From contig JAUXXW010000083.1 of assembly GCA_030684775.1 (NCBI GenBank), positions 16,452 to 80,451 on the forward strand: a stretch of DNA of 64,000 bases, read 5' to 3'. Each line of letters opens with the position of its first letter. The stretch's first letter is position 1. Positions 38,041-47,918 of the stretch are shown here, piece after piece. The notes beneath the pieces are model-generated. The model did no database searches, had not been told where the DNA came from, and saw nothing but the letters and a program-made list of their open reading frames with translations. This DNA is from Pseudomonadota bacterium (GTDB taxonomy: Bacteria; Pseudomonadota; Gammaproteobacteria; Burkholderiales; Thiobacillaceae). A program made the position numbers and the translations under genes.

Positions 38041-39362
38041 CGCCAGGCGAGGCCATGCATGCCCTGGCGCGTCGGCTCTGGCCGCTCAATCGCAGCCTGA
38101 GCGGCGACGGTGTGAGGCAGACTCTGGCGATATTGAGCGAATACCTGCCCGGCTTGCGGGTGCATGAAATCCCCAGCGGCAGCGCCTGTTTCGATTGGAC
38201 CGTGCCGCGCGAATGGCGGGTGCGCGAAGCCTGGGTGAAGAACGCGGCGGGCGAGAAGGTGATCGACTTCGCCGCCAACAACCTGCACCTGATGGGCTAC
38301 TCGACGCCCGTCGACGCGGAAATGCCGCTGGCGGAACTGCAAGCCCACCTGCATTCGCTGCCGGAGTCGCCGGATGCGATTCCCTACGTCACCTCCTACT
38401 ACAAGGAACGCTGGGGTTTCTGCGTCAGCCAGCGTCAGCGCGAGTGCTTGCCGCCCGGCAACTACCGGGCGCATATCGACAGTGAATTGTTCGCCGGCAG
38501 TCTGAGCTACGGCGAGCTGCGCATCCCCGGCGAGACGGATCGGGAAATCCTGCTTTCCACTTACGTCTGCCATCCCTCGATGGCCAACAACGAGTTGTCC
38601 GGGCCTTGTGTCGTCACCTGGCTGGCGCGCTGGTTACTGGAGCAACCCACGCGTCGTTATGGCTACCGCATCCTGTTCCTGCCCGAGACCATCGGCTCCA
38701 TCTGCTACCTCTCGCGCCATCTGGAAGAACTCAAGGCGCGCGTGGCAGCGGGCTTCGTGGTGAGCTGCGTGGGCGACGATCGCGCTTATTCCTATCTGCC
38801 TTCGCGCCAGGGCGACAGCCTCGCCGACCGCGTGGCCCTGCATGTGCTGCGCCATACCGATCCCGCTTTCCAGCGCTACACCTTCCTCGATCGCGGCAGC
38901 GACGAGCGGCAGTATTGCAGTCCCGGTGTCGACTTGCCGGTGTGCAGCCTGATGCGCTCCAAATACGCCACCTATCCCGAGTACCACACTTCGCTGGACG
39001 ATCTGAATCTGGTCACGCCGGCCGGGCTGGAGGGCGGCTATATGGCGCTGCGCCGCGCCCTGGAATGCCTGGAACAGGATTGCATCCCGCGCGCGACCAC
39101 GCCGTGCGAGCCGCAACTGGGCAAGCGCGGCCTCTATCCCACGCTGAGCACGCGCGAGTCGGGGCTACAGGCGCGTGACATGATGAATCTGCTCGCCTAC
39201 GCCGATGGCCATCACAGCCTGTTGGAGATCGCCGAGATCATCCAGGCGCCGATGTGGACGTTGGTTCCGCTTGCCGGAAAACTGGCCGAGCATGGCCTGC
39301 TGGAAATTCGTCGTACCGAAGATAAGGAAAAAGAGAAGGAAAACTCATGGAAAAAGACCTGA
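38037..39362 (+). CDS. DUF4910/DUF2172 aminopeptidase-like protein
   Basis: ARRLWPLNRSLSGDGVRQTLAILSEYLPGLRVHEIPSGSACFDWTVPREW...YVCHPSMANNELSGP...YPEYHTSLDDLNLV. Confidence 0.88.
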   Translation: MTPGEAMHALARRLWPLNRSLSGDGVRQTLAILSEYLPGLRVHEIPSGSACFDWTVPREWRVREAWVKNAAGEKVIDFAANNLHLMGYSTPVDAEMPLAELQAHLHSLPESPDAIPYVTSYYKERWGFCVSQRQRECLPPGNYRAHIDSELFAGSLSYGELRIPGETDREILLSTYVCHPSMANNELSGPCVVTWLARWLLEQPTRRYGYRILFLPETIGSICYLSRHLEELKARVAAGFVVSCVGDDRAYSYLPSRQGDSLADRVALHVLRHTDPAFQRYTFLDRGSDERQYCSPGVDLPVCSLMRSKYATYPEYHTSLDDLNLVTPAGLEGGYMALRRALECLEQDCIPRATTPCEPQLGKRGLYPTLSTRESGLQARDMMNLLAYADGHHSLLEIAEIIQAPMWTLVPLAGKLAEHGLLEIRRTEDKEKEKENSWKKT

Positions 39363-40573
39363 TCGACTGGAAGACCCATGCCTGGCAGGACCCGAGGATG
39401 GCGGCCTGGTATCAGCAGCGCATGGTGGAAAACCGGGGCACCAACCGGCTGAAAAACCAGGTCGAGGTGGCGTTGTGCGCCCACCACATCGCCGGCAACA
39501 AGTTGCTCGATGTCGGTGTCGGCGGTGGTCGCGCCTCTCTGCCGCTGGCGCGCGCGGGGTTTGATGTGACCGGCGTCGACAGTTCCCAGGCCATGCTCGA
39601 TCAGACCCGCGCGCAGGCCGGGGAGACCCCCATCCGCTTGGTGCAAGGCGATCTTGCCGACCTGAAGTTCGCCAACGATGAATTCGACACCGTGATGTCG
39701 CTCAACGTGCTGGTGCATTTCCCGCACTGGCAAGAAATCCTGGCCGAGTGGCAACGCGTGTTGCGACCAAATGGACGCATCGTCTTCGACATCCATTCCC
39801 AGGATCACGAAGATGCCGCGTGCGCCGCCAGGGGATTGCCGGCCAGGCCGCAAGACGAAGACAATTTCGCCGATTACCACTCTCGCATCCACGTCGCCGA
39901 ACTGGTGGAAACCGCGAATCGGCTCGATCTCGCCGTGGTTGCCGTGATTCCCTACAACGGCGGCAACGTCAACACTTGGTTGAGCGGCACCCTGGCGGAT
40001 GGGCCGCGCTTCAATCGCCTTTTGTCCTGGCTGATGAGCGACTCGCACCTGTACGAATTCGTTCTGTTCATCGAGCAGGAAATCTACGCTCACCTGAGCA
40101 GTCGGGTGACCGGCCGTTTCATGGTGGTGCTGGACAAACGCTCCGACCCGGACGGCAACCAGGCCTGGCTGGAGCACGATACGGCGCTGAATCGGGTACT
40201 CGACGGGCCACTCGATTTCGCCAGCCTGGCCGCCCTGGAACCGAGTTTCGACGCGAACTGGCGCGAGCGACTGAACGCGCATCTGGATTGGCCGCGCAAT
40301 CGGGTGCTGCTCTACAACCTGCTTTCCGCCTGGGATGCCTTCCCCGCGCACCTCGATCTGGCCTCTTTCCTGGATCAACGCCATGTGGATGCCTTGCTGA
40401 CCTGGCGCCGGCAGGCGATGACCGACGCGGCTACCACTCGCGCCCTGCGCGATCTGGTGGCGCTACCCGGCTTGAACGGCTGGCTACGGCATCAAGAGGT
40501 GCCCTTGGCCGGCGGCCTCGAATATGACCTGACCCGTGCCATGCTGGCCCGCTACTTTCACGCCTTCGATTGA
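39347..40573 (+). CDS. class I SAM-dependent methyltransferase with C-terminal extension
   Basis: LLDVGVGGGRASLPLARAGFDVTGVDSSQAMLDQTR...NDEFDTVMSLNVLVHFPHW. Confidence 0.85.
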   Translation: MEKDLIDWKTHAWQDPRMAAWYQQRMVENRGTNRLKNQVEVALCAHHIAGNKLLDVGVGGGRASLPLARAGFDVTGVDSSQAMLDQTRAQAGETPIRLVQGDLADLKFANDEFDTVMSLNVLVHFPHWQEILAEWQRVLRPNGRIVFDIHSQDHEDAACAARGLPARPQDEDNFADYHSRIHVAELVETANRLDLAVVAVIPYNGGNVNTWLSGTLADGPRFNRLLSWLMSDSHLYEFVLFIEQEIYAHLSSRVTGRFMVVLDKRSDPDGNQAWLEHDTALNRVLDGPLDFASLAALEPSFDANWRERLNAHLDWPRNRVLLYNLLSAWDAFPAHLDLASFLDQRHVDALLTWRRQAMTDAATTRALRDLVALPGLNGWLRHQEVPLAGGLEYDLTRAMLARYFHAFD

Positions 40574-40581
40574 GTACTCCG

Positions 40582-43500
40582 ATGACACAGCCAGCGATTC
40601 TTTATTTTTTCTGGGGCCGAAATAACCACACCCTGCGCCTGTACCTGGAGGGCAGGCCGCGCGTGGTTCTGGTCGTGGAGGGTGTATGCACCGAGGAACT
40701 GAGATTGATGGTCGAGGAGGTCGGCAGCCGGATCGTGACCCTGACTAGCCTGGTTCCGGAAACGCGCCTGGAATCCTTCCGGCAATCGGCGGCCGCACTG
40801 GTGGCGACGTTCGCCACCAGGAAGGCCGAGCCAGAATGGCGCGACCTTCTGGCCCGCCACGGATTGGAGGCCGATCGTTTCGATCCGCTGCTGGAGGCAG
40901 ACCTGGAGCGTCACCTGTTCGATTCGATCCATCTGGTGGAAACGCTGGATACCGCCCGTGAGCAGTTTCAGATCGAATTGGTGGCGCTCAATGAAGACCT
41001 CATGCTGCATGGCCATTGCATCGCCGAATGGGCGCGTGCCCGTGGCGTACCCAGTCTGCATCTGGTGCATGGGCTGGCGCTGGGCGCGCCCTACACGGTA
41101 CATGGCGCCCTGCATTGCGATGCGATGGCGGTGTTCGGCGAACGTGACGCGGAGGCTTATCGTGGCGTCGGTATTCCCGCGGAACGCATCCACATCACCG
41201 GCAACCCGGCCTGGGACATCTACGCCGAACTCAAGTTGAAAAAGGCGGGTGTCCGCGAGGAGGCATACGGCAAGTACGACCTGAATCCCGAGGCGCCCCT
41301 GCTGTTGTTCGGCACCACTTGGGCGGCATCCATGACGGCTTTGTCCAACCGCGATGCCCACGACGAAACCCTGGCGATGTTTTTCCGGGGCTGCGTGGAA
41401 TGGATGAATGCCGGGCATGCCGCCAATATTGTCGTCAAGGATCGTGTCTCCAATACGGAGCATGGGCGCGAGGGGGCGGATCGTATCGCGCTCGAAGCCG
41501 GCCTGAACCCGTCGCAATACGTCTACACCACGGACGACACCAGACTCCTGGTGACGGCGGCCGATGTGCTGGTGTCGGTGGACTCCAATCTTTCGGTCGA
41601 GGCCATGCTGGCGGGAACCCCGGCGATCAACCTGATGACTGAACTCGGGCTGCGCATGGGCCCGAGTTTCGATGCCGAGTGCGGCATGCTGGAAGCTGGC
41701 CCGGGTGAGCTGTCGTTGTTGCTGGATTTCGTGCTGGGCGACGCGGATCTGCGTGGCGGTTTGATCGAACTGATGTCGCTCAAGGTATCCGGCTACAACT
41801 TTGCCGTGGATGGCTCCGCCGCCGAGCGGGTGGCGAACTTGATGCGAGAGATGGCGCGTGGCGTGGTCGAGTCACGGGTTTCACAGCGCCCGCCGGGCGG
41901 CTATGTCTGGGAACAACTCTCGGAACTGGAGGATGCCGACCTCAAGGGCGCCTACCACGACCACGCGCGCAAGGAACTGCTGCTGCTGCTGGAGCGGCCG
42001 CCACGCCGGGTGCTCGATGTCGGTTGTGCCACCGGCGCCACCGGTGAACTGATCAAGACCGCGTGGCCCGAGTCGCATGTCACCGGGATCGAACTCAACC
42101 GCGCGGCGGCGGCGCGCGCCGAGGAGCGCATCGACAAGGTTTTGGGCGAGAAACTGGAGGACATCGACTTCGCCGCCGAAGGCATCGCGCCGGGTTCCAT
42201 CGATACCGTGCTGCTGGCCGATGTGCTGGAACACCTCTACGACCCCTGGGATGCCCTGCTGCGCATCCGTCCGCTGCTGACCGAGGATGCCCAGGTGCTG
42301 GTCAGCCTGCCCAACGCGCGCAACCTCTGGCTGCTCAACGAACTGGCCGGCGGCCGCTTCCCCTATGCCTCGGAGGGCTTGCTGGACATCACGCATATCC
42401 GCTGGTTCACCCGCGCCGAGATGGAAAAGATGCTGCGCGAGACCGGCTATCGCGTGGTGAAAAGCAGCCGCACCCCGACGGCGGGCTTGCAGGATCTGAC
42501 CCGGCCGGCCGGCAGCACCACGGTGGAAACGGAAAAGATCGTCCTCAAGGATGTGGACGATGAGGAATTCGAGGACCTCAAGGCCTTGCAGATCATGTTT
42601 CTGGCGAAGCCGCTCAAGGACGGCGAAGCGGGCGTGTCGCCCCAGGATTTCTACCACCTCTGGCAACTCGGCCACGCCTACCAGAAGCGCGACGCGCTGT
42701 GGATCGCGGAGCGCATGGATGCCCTCTCTCGCCACCCGGTCCATCACCTCGTGGTGATCGTTCCGGCGGGGGGCGAGGATCGCCTGGCCAATAACATCAA
42801 ATCGCTCGGCCACCAGTTCTATCAGCACTGGAAGCTGACCGTCGTTTCCAGCGAAGCCGCGCATCCCGCCCTGGCCGACACTGCATCCATCGCCTGGATA
42901 CAGGCACCCGCCGAGCAGCATCTGGAGGCGGCCAATCGCACCCTGCTGGAGACCGAGGCCGACTGGGTAGGCATGTGGGAGGCCGGCGACAAGCTGGCGC
43001 CGCATGCCTTGTTCACCTGCGCCGACAAGGCGGCGCGGCATCCGGAATATCAGGTGCTGTACAGCGACGAAGACCGGGTGGATGGCGAGGAGGCGCATTC
43101 CGCGCCGTTCTTCAAGACCGATTTCAACCTGGAAATGCTGCGCGCGGCACCCTTCGCGGTGGGCGGCCTGTTGTTGCTGCGGCACGATCTGTTCACCGCC
43201 TTGAACGGCTACGACCTGGAGATGGAGGGCGTGGAGGCCTTTGATCTCACCCTGCGCGCCTGGGAGAAAGTGGGCCATGCCGGCATCGGCCACCTCGCCG
43301 ACGTGCTCTACCACCGTCACGCCGAAGGCGGCCACGGCCACTTGAGCGGCGAGGAAATCGCCGCCGTCCACCGGCGCGCGCTGGAACGGCATCTGGCGCG
43401 TTGCGATCTCGCCGCCCGGGTGGAGGAGGGCGCGCTGCCCGGCACGCTGCATGTGCGTTATTCGGTGAGCGGCGATCCTCTGGTGTCCATTCTGGTGCCG

Positions 43501-45339
43501 ACGAAAAACCAGGTCGATTTCCTGAAACGCTGCCTCACCTCGCTGATCGACGGCACCGGTTACGCCAACTGCGAAATTCTGGTGCTCGACAACGGCAGCG
43601 ACGAAGCCGAGGCGGTGGCCTACCTGGCCGAACTGCGGGCGCTGAACTCGCCGCGCCTCAAGGTGCTGGACTGCGCCGGGCCGTTCAATTTCTCCGCCAT
43701 GAACAACCGGGGCGCGCGTGAGGCGCAAGGCGAATACCTGGCGCTGCTCAACAACGACACCGCCGTGCTGCACGAGGAATGGCTGGAAGAGATGCTCGGT
43801 ATCGCGCAACAGGCGGATGTCGGCGCGGTGGGGGCGAAACTGTTCTATCCGGACGGGAAAATCCAGCATGCCGGGGTGATTCTGGGCATGAACGACGCCC
43901 CGGCGGAGCACCCGTTCATCGGTCTGGAGGCCGATGCAGACGGCTATTTCGGCCGCCTCAAGCTCACCCAGGAATACTCTGCGGTCACCGCCGCCTGCAT
44001 GCTGGTGAAGCGCGAGCGCTATCTGGAAGTGGGTGGCCTGGACGAACAGCGCTTCCAGGTTTCGTTCAACGACGTGGACTTCTGCCAGAGGCTGCGCCAC
44101 CAGGGCTACCGCAACGTGTTCACGCCGCATGCGCGCCTGCTGCACGAAGGCTCGGTGAGCCAGTCCGGCGGTGTGGAAACGCGCGCGAAGGAGGCCAAAC
44201 ATGCGCGCTTTCTTGAGGAGCAGAACCGCTTTTATGACACCTGGCGCCACGATGTCGCCTTCGACCCGGCATTCAACAGGAATCTGTCCACGCACGGCCG
44301 CGATTTCCTCGTGGAAATCGCCCCCGCCCTGGCCTGGGACCCGGAATGGCGGCCGCGTCCGCGCATCCTCGCGCACCCGGCCGACCGTTTCGGTTGCGGC
44401 GAGTACCGCGTCATCGCGCCCATGCGCGCCCTCAATGACGCCGGCCACATCATGGGTTGGGAAACCAGCAACTACCTGTCGCAGCCGGAACTGTTCCGGA
44501 TGGAACCCGACACCATCCTGCTGCAACGCCAGGTGGACCCGCACCAGATCGAGTTCATCGAACGCTACATCCGCCACAGCAAGGCGTTCCGTGTCTACGA
44601 GATCGACGACCTGATCACCAACATCCCGATCCAGAACATCCGCAAGAAGCATTTCGTCGAACAGAAAGACCTGCACAAGCGCTTCCGCAAGGGCATCTCC
44701 CTGTGCCACCGCTTCATCGTCTCCACCGAGTACCTGGCGGAGCATTACCGGGGCTATATCGACGACATCGTCGTGGTGCCCAATTACATCGAACGAGGCC
44801 GCTGGGGCAATCTGAAGCCGGCCCGCCGGCACGGCGCCAAGCCGCGCGTGGGCTGGGCCGGCAGCATCACCCACGATGGCGACCTGGCGGTGATTTTCGA
44901 TGTGGTGAAAGCCACCGCCAAGGAAATCGACTGGGTGTTCCTCGGCATGTGTCCGGATGAAATCCGCGCCTGTGTCGCGGAGTTCCATCCGGGTGTCGGG
45001 CTGGAGGATTACCCCGCCAAGCTGGCCAGTCTGGGTCTCGATCTGGCGGTTGCGCCGCTCGAAGACGTGCCCTTCAATCACGGCAAGAGCCACCTGCGCC
45101 TGCTCGAATACGGCGTGCTCGGCTACCCGGTGGTGTGCAGCGACCTCACCCCCTACCGCGGCGACTACCCGGTCACCCGCGTGCCCAACCGCTACAAGAA
45201 TTGGGTGGAAGCGATTCGCGGCCATGTTGCCGACCGCGACGAACTGGCCCAACGCGGCGATGCCCTGCGCGATTACATCCGTGCCGAGTGGATGCTGGAA
45301 GACCATCTGGACGTCTGGCTGAAGGCGTGGTTGCCATGA
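40582..45339 (+). CDS. multidomain glycosyltransferase: N-terminal GT/epimerase-like domain, SAM methyltransferase, GT2, C-terminal GT1/GT4-like
   Basis: VLDVGCATGATGELIKTAWPESHVTGIELN; VSILVPTKNQVDFLKRCLTSLIDGTGYANCEILVLDNGSDE, LLNNDTAVL; PRVGWAGSITHDGDLAVIFDVVKATAKEIDWVFLGMCP. Possible TTG start at 40570. Confidence 0.88.
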   Translation: MTQPAILYFFWGRNNHTLRLYLEGRPRVVLVVEGVCTEELRLMVEEVGSRIVTLTSLVPETRLESFRQSAAALVATFATRKAEPEWRDLLARHGLEADRFDPLLEADLERHLFDSIHLVETLDTAREQFQIELVALNEDLMLHGHCIAEWARARGVPSLHLVHGLALGAPYTVHGALHCDAMAVFGERDAEAYRGVGIPAERIHITGNPAWDIYAELKLKKAGVREEAYGKYDLNPEAPLLLFGTTWAASMTALSNRDAHDETLAMFFRGCVEWMNAGHAANIVVKDRVSNTEHGREGADRIALEAGLNPSQYVYTTDDTRLLVTAADVLVSVDSNLSVEAMLAGTPAINLMTELGLRMGPSFDAECGMLEAGPGELSLLLDFVLGDADLRGGLIELMSLKVSGYNFAVDGSAAERVANLMREMARGVVESRVSQRPPGGYVWEQLSELEDADLKGAYHDHARKELLLLLERPPRRVLDVGCATGATGELIKTAWPESHVTGIELNRAAAARAEERIDKVLGEKLEDIDFAAEGIAPGSIDTVLLADVLEHLYDPWDALLRIRPLLTEDAQVLVSLPNARNLWLLNELAGGRFPYASEGLLDITHIRWFTRAEMEKMLRETGYRVVKSSRTPTAGLQDLTRPAGSTTVETEKIVLKDVDDEEFEDLKALQIMFLAKPLKDGEAGVSPQDFYHLWQLGHAYQKRDALWIAERMDALSRHPVHHLVVIVPAGGEDRLANNIKSLGHQFYQHWKLTVVSSEAAHPALADTASIAWIQAPAEQHLEAANRTLLETEADWVGMWEAGDKLAPHALFTCADKAARHPEYQVLYSDEDRVDGEEAHSAPFFKTDFNLEMLRAAPFAVGGLLLLRHDLFTALNGYDLEMEGVEAFDLTLRAWEKVGHAGIGHLADVLYHRHAEGGHGHLSGEEIAAVHRRALERHLARCDLAARVEEGALPGTLHVRYSVSGDPLVSILVPTKNQVDFLKRCLTSLIDGTGYANCEILVLDNGSDEAEAVAYLAELRALNSPRLKVLDCAGPFNFSAMNNRGAREAQGEYLALLNNDTAVLHEEWLEEMLGIAQQADVGAVGAKLFYPDGKIQHAGVILGMNDAPAEHPFIGLEADADGYFGRLKLTQEYSAVTAACMLVKRERYLEVGGLDEQRFQVSFNDVDFCQRLRHQGYRNVFTPHARLLHEGSVSQSGGVETRAKEAKHARFLEEQNRFYDTWRHDVAFDPAFNRNLSTHGRDFLVEIAPALAWDPEWRPRPRILAHPADRFGCGEYRVIAPMRALNDAGHIMGWETSNYLSQPELFRMEPDTILLQRQVDPHQIEFIERYIRHSKAFRVYEIDDLITNIPIQNIRKKHFVEQKDLHKRFRKGISLCHRFIVSTEYLAEHYRGYIDDIVVVPNYIERGRWGNLKPARRHGAKPRVGWAGSITHDGDLAVIFDVVKATAKEIDWVFLGMCPDEIRACVAEFHPGVGLEDYPAKLASLGLDLAVAPLEDVPFNHGKSHLRLLEYGVLGYPVVCSDLTPYRGDYPVTRVPNRYKNWVEAIRGHVADRDELAQRGDALRDYIRAEWMLEDHLDVWLKAWLP

Positions 45340-45460
45340 ACGCCATGCGCCCGCTTCAGGTTGCCCAGGGCAGCAAAGACGACATGGGCCGGCTATTGAC
45401 CCCGCTGTCGTCCGGGGGAAATATTCGGGCCACGTTCACAAGCTGATTGCGGGAGATCTG

Positions 45461-45739
45461 GTGATGAAGCCTTGCAAGCCAATCGGATACCGTCGTTCGA
45501 CCCGGCAAACACGCCGCGAATGCGCCCGTGATTCCATCGCGGATGTGGACCCGATGAGTATCGATGTCCGCATCGGCGACCACTCGGAGGCGCCGCTGGA
45601 ACACTGGCAGGACCACCTGAAGGAAAAGCGCCGCAAACGCGGGCCGCACCCCGCGCAGCCCGAAACACCGGCAACCCCCGGCCGGAAGTCGCCGCCGGAT
45701 GCCCTGATCGACGATTACGCCGGGCCGCGCGCCGCGTAG
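45461..45739 (+). CDS. hypothetical protein
   Basis: 92-aa ORF, highly charged; weak support. Confidence 0.35.
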   Translation: MMKPCKPIGYRRSTRQTRRECARDSIADVDPMSIDVRIGDHSEAPLEHWQDHLKEKRRKRGPHPAQPETPATPGRKSPPDALIDDYAGPRAA

Positions 45740-45853
45740 CCCGGTAGCGACTTGTTTCACGCCAACACCGGCGTGCCACCCTAAAGAAAATCCCGGTTCG
45801 GGCCGTAATAGCCTCCGTACCCCTGTTGCCCGCCGGCACGGAATCCATGCTCC

Positions 45854-46222
45854 ATGCTTGAACACCTCACCTTCACCGGTTTTGAACTGCTCGTTTTCGT
45901 GATCCTCGCCGTGGTGCTCGCCACGGTCGTCTATCTACTGGAAGCGTTGCTGTTTTCCCGCCGCCGCAAACCGGTCGCCACGCCGGAACCGGACGCGCGC
46001 GTCGAAGCCTTGCAAGCTGACCTGGCCGCGCTCAAGGCGCGAGTCGAGGGCCTGGAAGCGAAGCCGCCGGTGGAGTCCGCGCTCGATACTCAGGCCGTCA
46101 CCTACGGCGAGGCCATGCGCCTGGCGCGCGAGGGCGCCACGCCACAGGAACTCGCCGGGCAACTCGGCATATCCCGCAGCGAAGCCGAATTAATCATCGC
46201 CTTGCAACGCGCCGATTCATGA
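45854..46222 (+). CDS. DUF2802 domain-containing protein
   Basis: N-terminal TM helix, coiled coil, YGEAMRLAREGATPQELAGQLGISRSEAELIIAL. Confidence 0.8.
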   Translation: MLEHLTFTGFELLVFVILAVVLATVVYLLEALLFSRRRKPVATPEPDARVEALQADLAALKARVEGLEAKPPVESALDTQAVTYGEAMRLAREGATPQELAGQLGISRSEAELIIALQRADS

Positions 46223-46251
46223 AACAGAAACCCTCGGCTGAATTCGCAACG

Positions 46252-46326
46252 CGTAGGTTGGGCAAAGCGCGGTGTGCCCAACATCATGGTGGTTCGTTGG
46301 GCACGCTACGCTTTGCCCAACCTACG
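46252..46326. repeat. paired REP/BIME-like element (GTAGGTTGGGCAAAGCG family)
   Basis: cgtaggttgggcaaagcgcggtgtgcccaac ... gttgggcacgctacgctttgcccaacctacg. Confidence 0.85.
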
Positions 46327-46352
46327 ACCACGACATTGCAGCGCATTTATTC

Positions 46353-47570
46353 ATGAATCTGTCCGCCTTGCCGCAGTTGCTCGCCTCCTGGTTGAAGACC
46401 CAGGGCGCGGAGTTGCTGGAGCCGGGCAAGGGCACGCCGCCGCCTGCCAAGGACAACTTCCAGCCCGGCGCCAGCTACCAGGGCAAGGTGCTGGAGAATC
46501 TGGCGGGCGGGCGCAATCTGGTGCAGGTCGGCGGGCAGCATCTCAACATGGCGCTGCCGCGCGGCACTCAGGCCGGCGACAGCGTCCGCCTGACCTATCT
46601 GCACAGCGTGCCGCGTCCCACTTTCGTCATGGAGCGCTCCGCGATCAGCGCGGTGCAGCCGGTACGTCTGTCCCAGAGCGCGCAGCAACTCACCGCCCTG
46701 GCGCAATTGGCGCGGCCGACGGCCACCACCCAGGCCGGCCCGCCGCCCACCACACCCAGTGCCGCCCAGCTTGCCCAGGCCGGGGTGGCCGCGCAGCGCC
46801 CCATCCTCAGCAACACCGCGCCGCTGGCCAACCCGCCCTCGCAGTCCGGCGGCGGCAGCCTGCCCATGACCGCGCTGACCGGCGCCTTTGCCAGCGCCAC
46901 CGCGCTGACCGGCGGCACGCCGGTGGATGCCACCCGCGCCGGGCTGGCGTCCGGCCCCTCCACCTCCAACCTGGCCGCGTTGCAAACGGGCGTGGCGGAC
47001 AGCCAGACCGCGCTGCCGCAGCGTCTGCATCAGACCCTGCGCGAAAGCGGCTTGTTCTATGAATCGCATCTGGCGCGCTGGACGCGCGGCACTTTTGCAC
47101 TGGCCGACCTGCGCCGCGAGCCGCAGGCGCGGCTTGCCAGCGGCGCCCACAACATGGCCACCGCCGCCGGCCTGACCAACATGCCGATCGATGCCGCGCG
47201 CCTCGCCGGCCAGCAATTGTTGATGCTGGAAGGCTCGCCTTTCCTCTGGCAGGGTTTCGCCTGGCCGGGGCAGTGGCTGGAATGGCAGGTACGGGAACAG
47301 ACCGGCGAGGGCGTCGGGCCCGTGGAGGAAGCCAATCCCTGGGTGACGGAACTGCGCCTGACCCTGCCGCGTCTGGGCGGAGTGACCGCCAAGCTATCGC
47401 TGGTTGGTGACCGACTTGCCATCGGCATGAGCGCAAGCGAAGTGGGCGCGGGGGAGGCCATGAGCGCGGCCTTGCCCGCCCTGGAGCAGGCCTTGCTGGC
47501 CGCTGGCCTGAAACCGGCGGGGCTGAGTGTGAACCCCGGTGTCGGCCAAGCCGATGCGCTCGCGGCCTGA
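46353..47570 (+). CDS. fliK: flagellar hook-length control FliK-like protein
   Basis: Pro/Thr/Ala-rich N-term; C-term WLEWQVREQ...WVTELRLTLPRLGGVTAKLSLVGDRLAIGMSA...LPALEQALLAAGLKPAGLSV. Confidence 0.8.
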   Translation: MNLSALPQLLASWLKTQGAELLEPGKGTPPPAKDNFQPGASYQGKVLENLAGGRNLVQVGGQHLNMALPRGTQAGDSVRLTYLHSVPRPTFVMERSAISAVQPVRLSQSAQQLTALAQLARPTATTQAGPPPTTPSAAQLAQAGVAAQRPILSNTAPLANPPSQSGGGSLPMTALTGAFASATALTGGTPVDATRAGLASGPSTSNLAALQTGVADSQTALPQRLHQTLRESGLFYESHLARWTRGTFALADLRREPQARLASGAHNMATAAGLTNMPIDAARLAGQQLLMLEGSPFLWQGFAWPGQWLEWQVREQTGEGVGPVEEANPWVTELRLTLPRLGGVTAKLSLVGDRLAIGMSASEVGAGEAMSAALPALEQALLAAGLKPAGLSVNPGVGQADALAA

Positions 47571-47832
47571 TACCACCTCGCAAGCCATTGCTCTGGTCTA
47601 CGACCCGGACGATGGCGCGCCACGCGTCGTCGCCAAAGGGCGCGGTCTCCTGGCCGAGGAAATCATCGCTCGCGCCCAGTCGGCCGGTGTATTCGTGCAT
47701 GAATCACCGGAACTGGTCTCGTTGTTGATGCAGGTGGACATGGACGCGCGCATCCCACCCGAGTTGTACATAGCCGTCGCGGAACTGCTGGCCTGGCTGT
47801 ATCAGTTGGAGCAGCGCGAAGGCGCCGCGTAA
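47554..47832 (+). CDS. FlhB C-terminal-domain-like (EscU/YscU/HrcU family) protein
   Basis: QAIALVYDPDDGAPRVVAKGRGLLAEEIIARAQSAGVFVHESPELVSLLMQVDMDARIPPELYIAVAELLAWLY. Confidence 0.9.
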   Translation: MRSRPDTTSQAIALVYDPDDGAPRVVAKGRGLLAEEIIARAQSAGVFVHESPELVSLLMQVDMDARIPPELYIAVAELLAWLYQLEQREGAA

Positions 47833-47868
47833 CCGACCTCCCCGAAGCGTTCAAGCGCCGACGACGTC

Positions 47869-47904
47869 TGTAGCGCAGGCATCCTGCCTGCGTTTTTGCG
47901 CCGC
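47869..47904 (+). terminator. REP-like hairpin followed by T tract, probable terminator
   Basis: tgtagcgcaggcatcctgcctgcgttttt; related to the TGTAGCGCCGGC repeat family. Confidence 0.5.
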
Positions 47905-47918
47905 TCGCGGGCAGGGGT

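Noticed and set aside
41881-45306. 1141-aa minus-strand ORF antisense to the multidomain glycosyltransferase
   Set aside because: Low-complexity, His/Gln/Gly-rich translation typical of the antisense frame of a high-GC gene; the plus-strand protein has clear domains.
45341-45446. Short ORF after the multidomain glycosyltransferase
   Set aside because: Too short and without family or RBS support.
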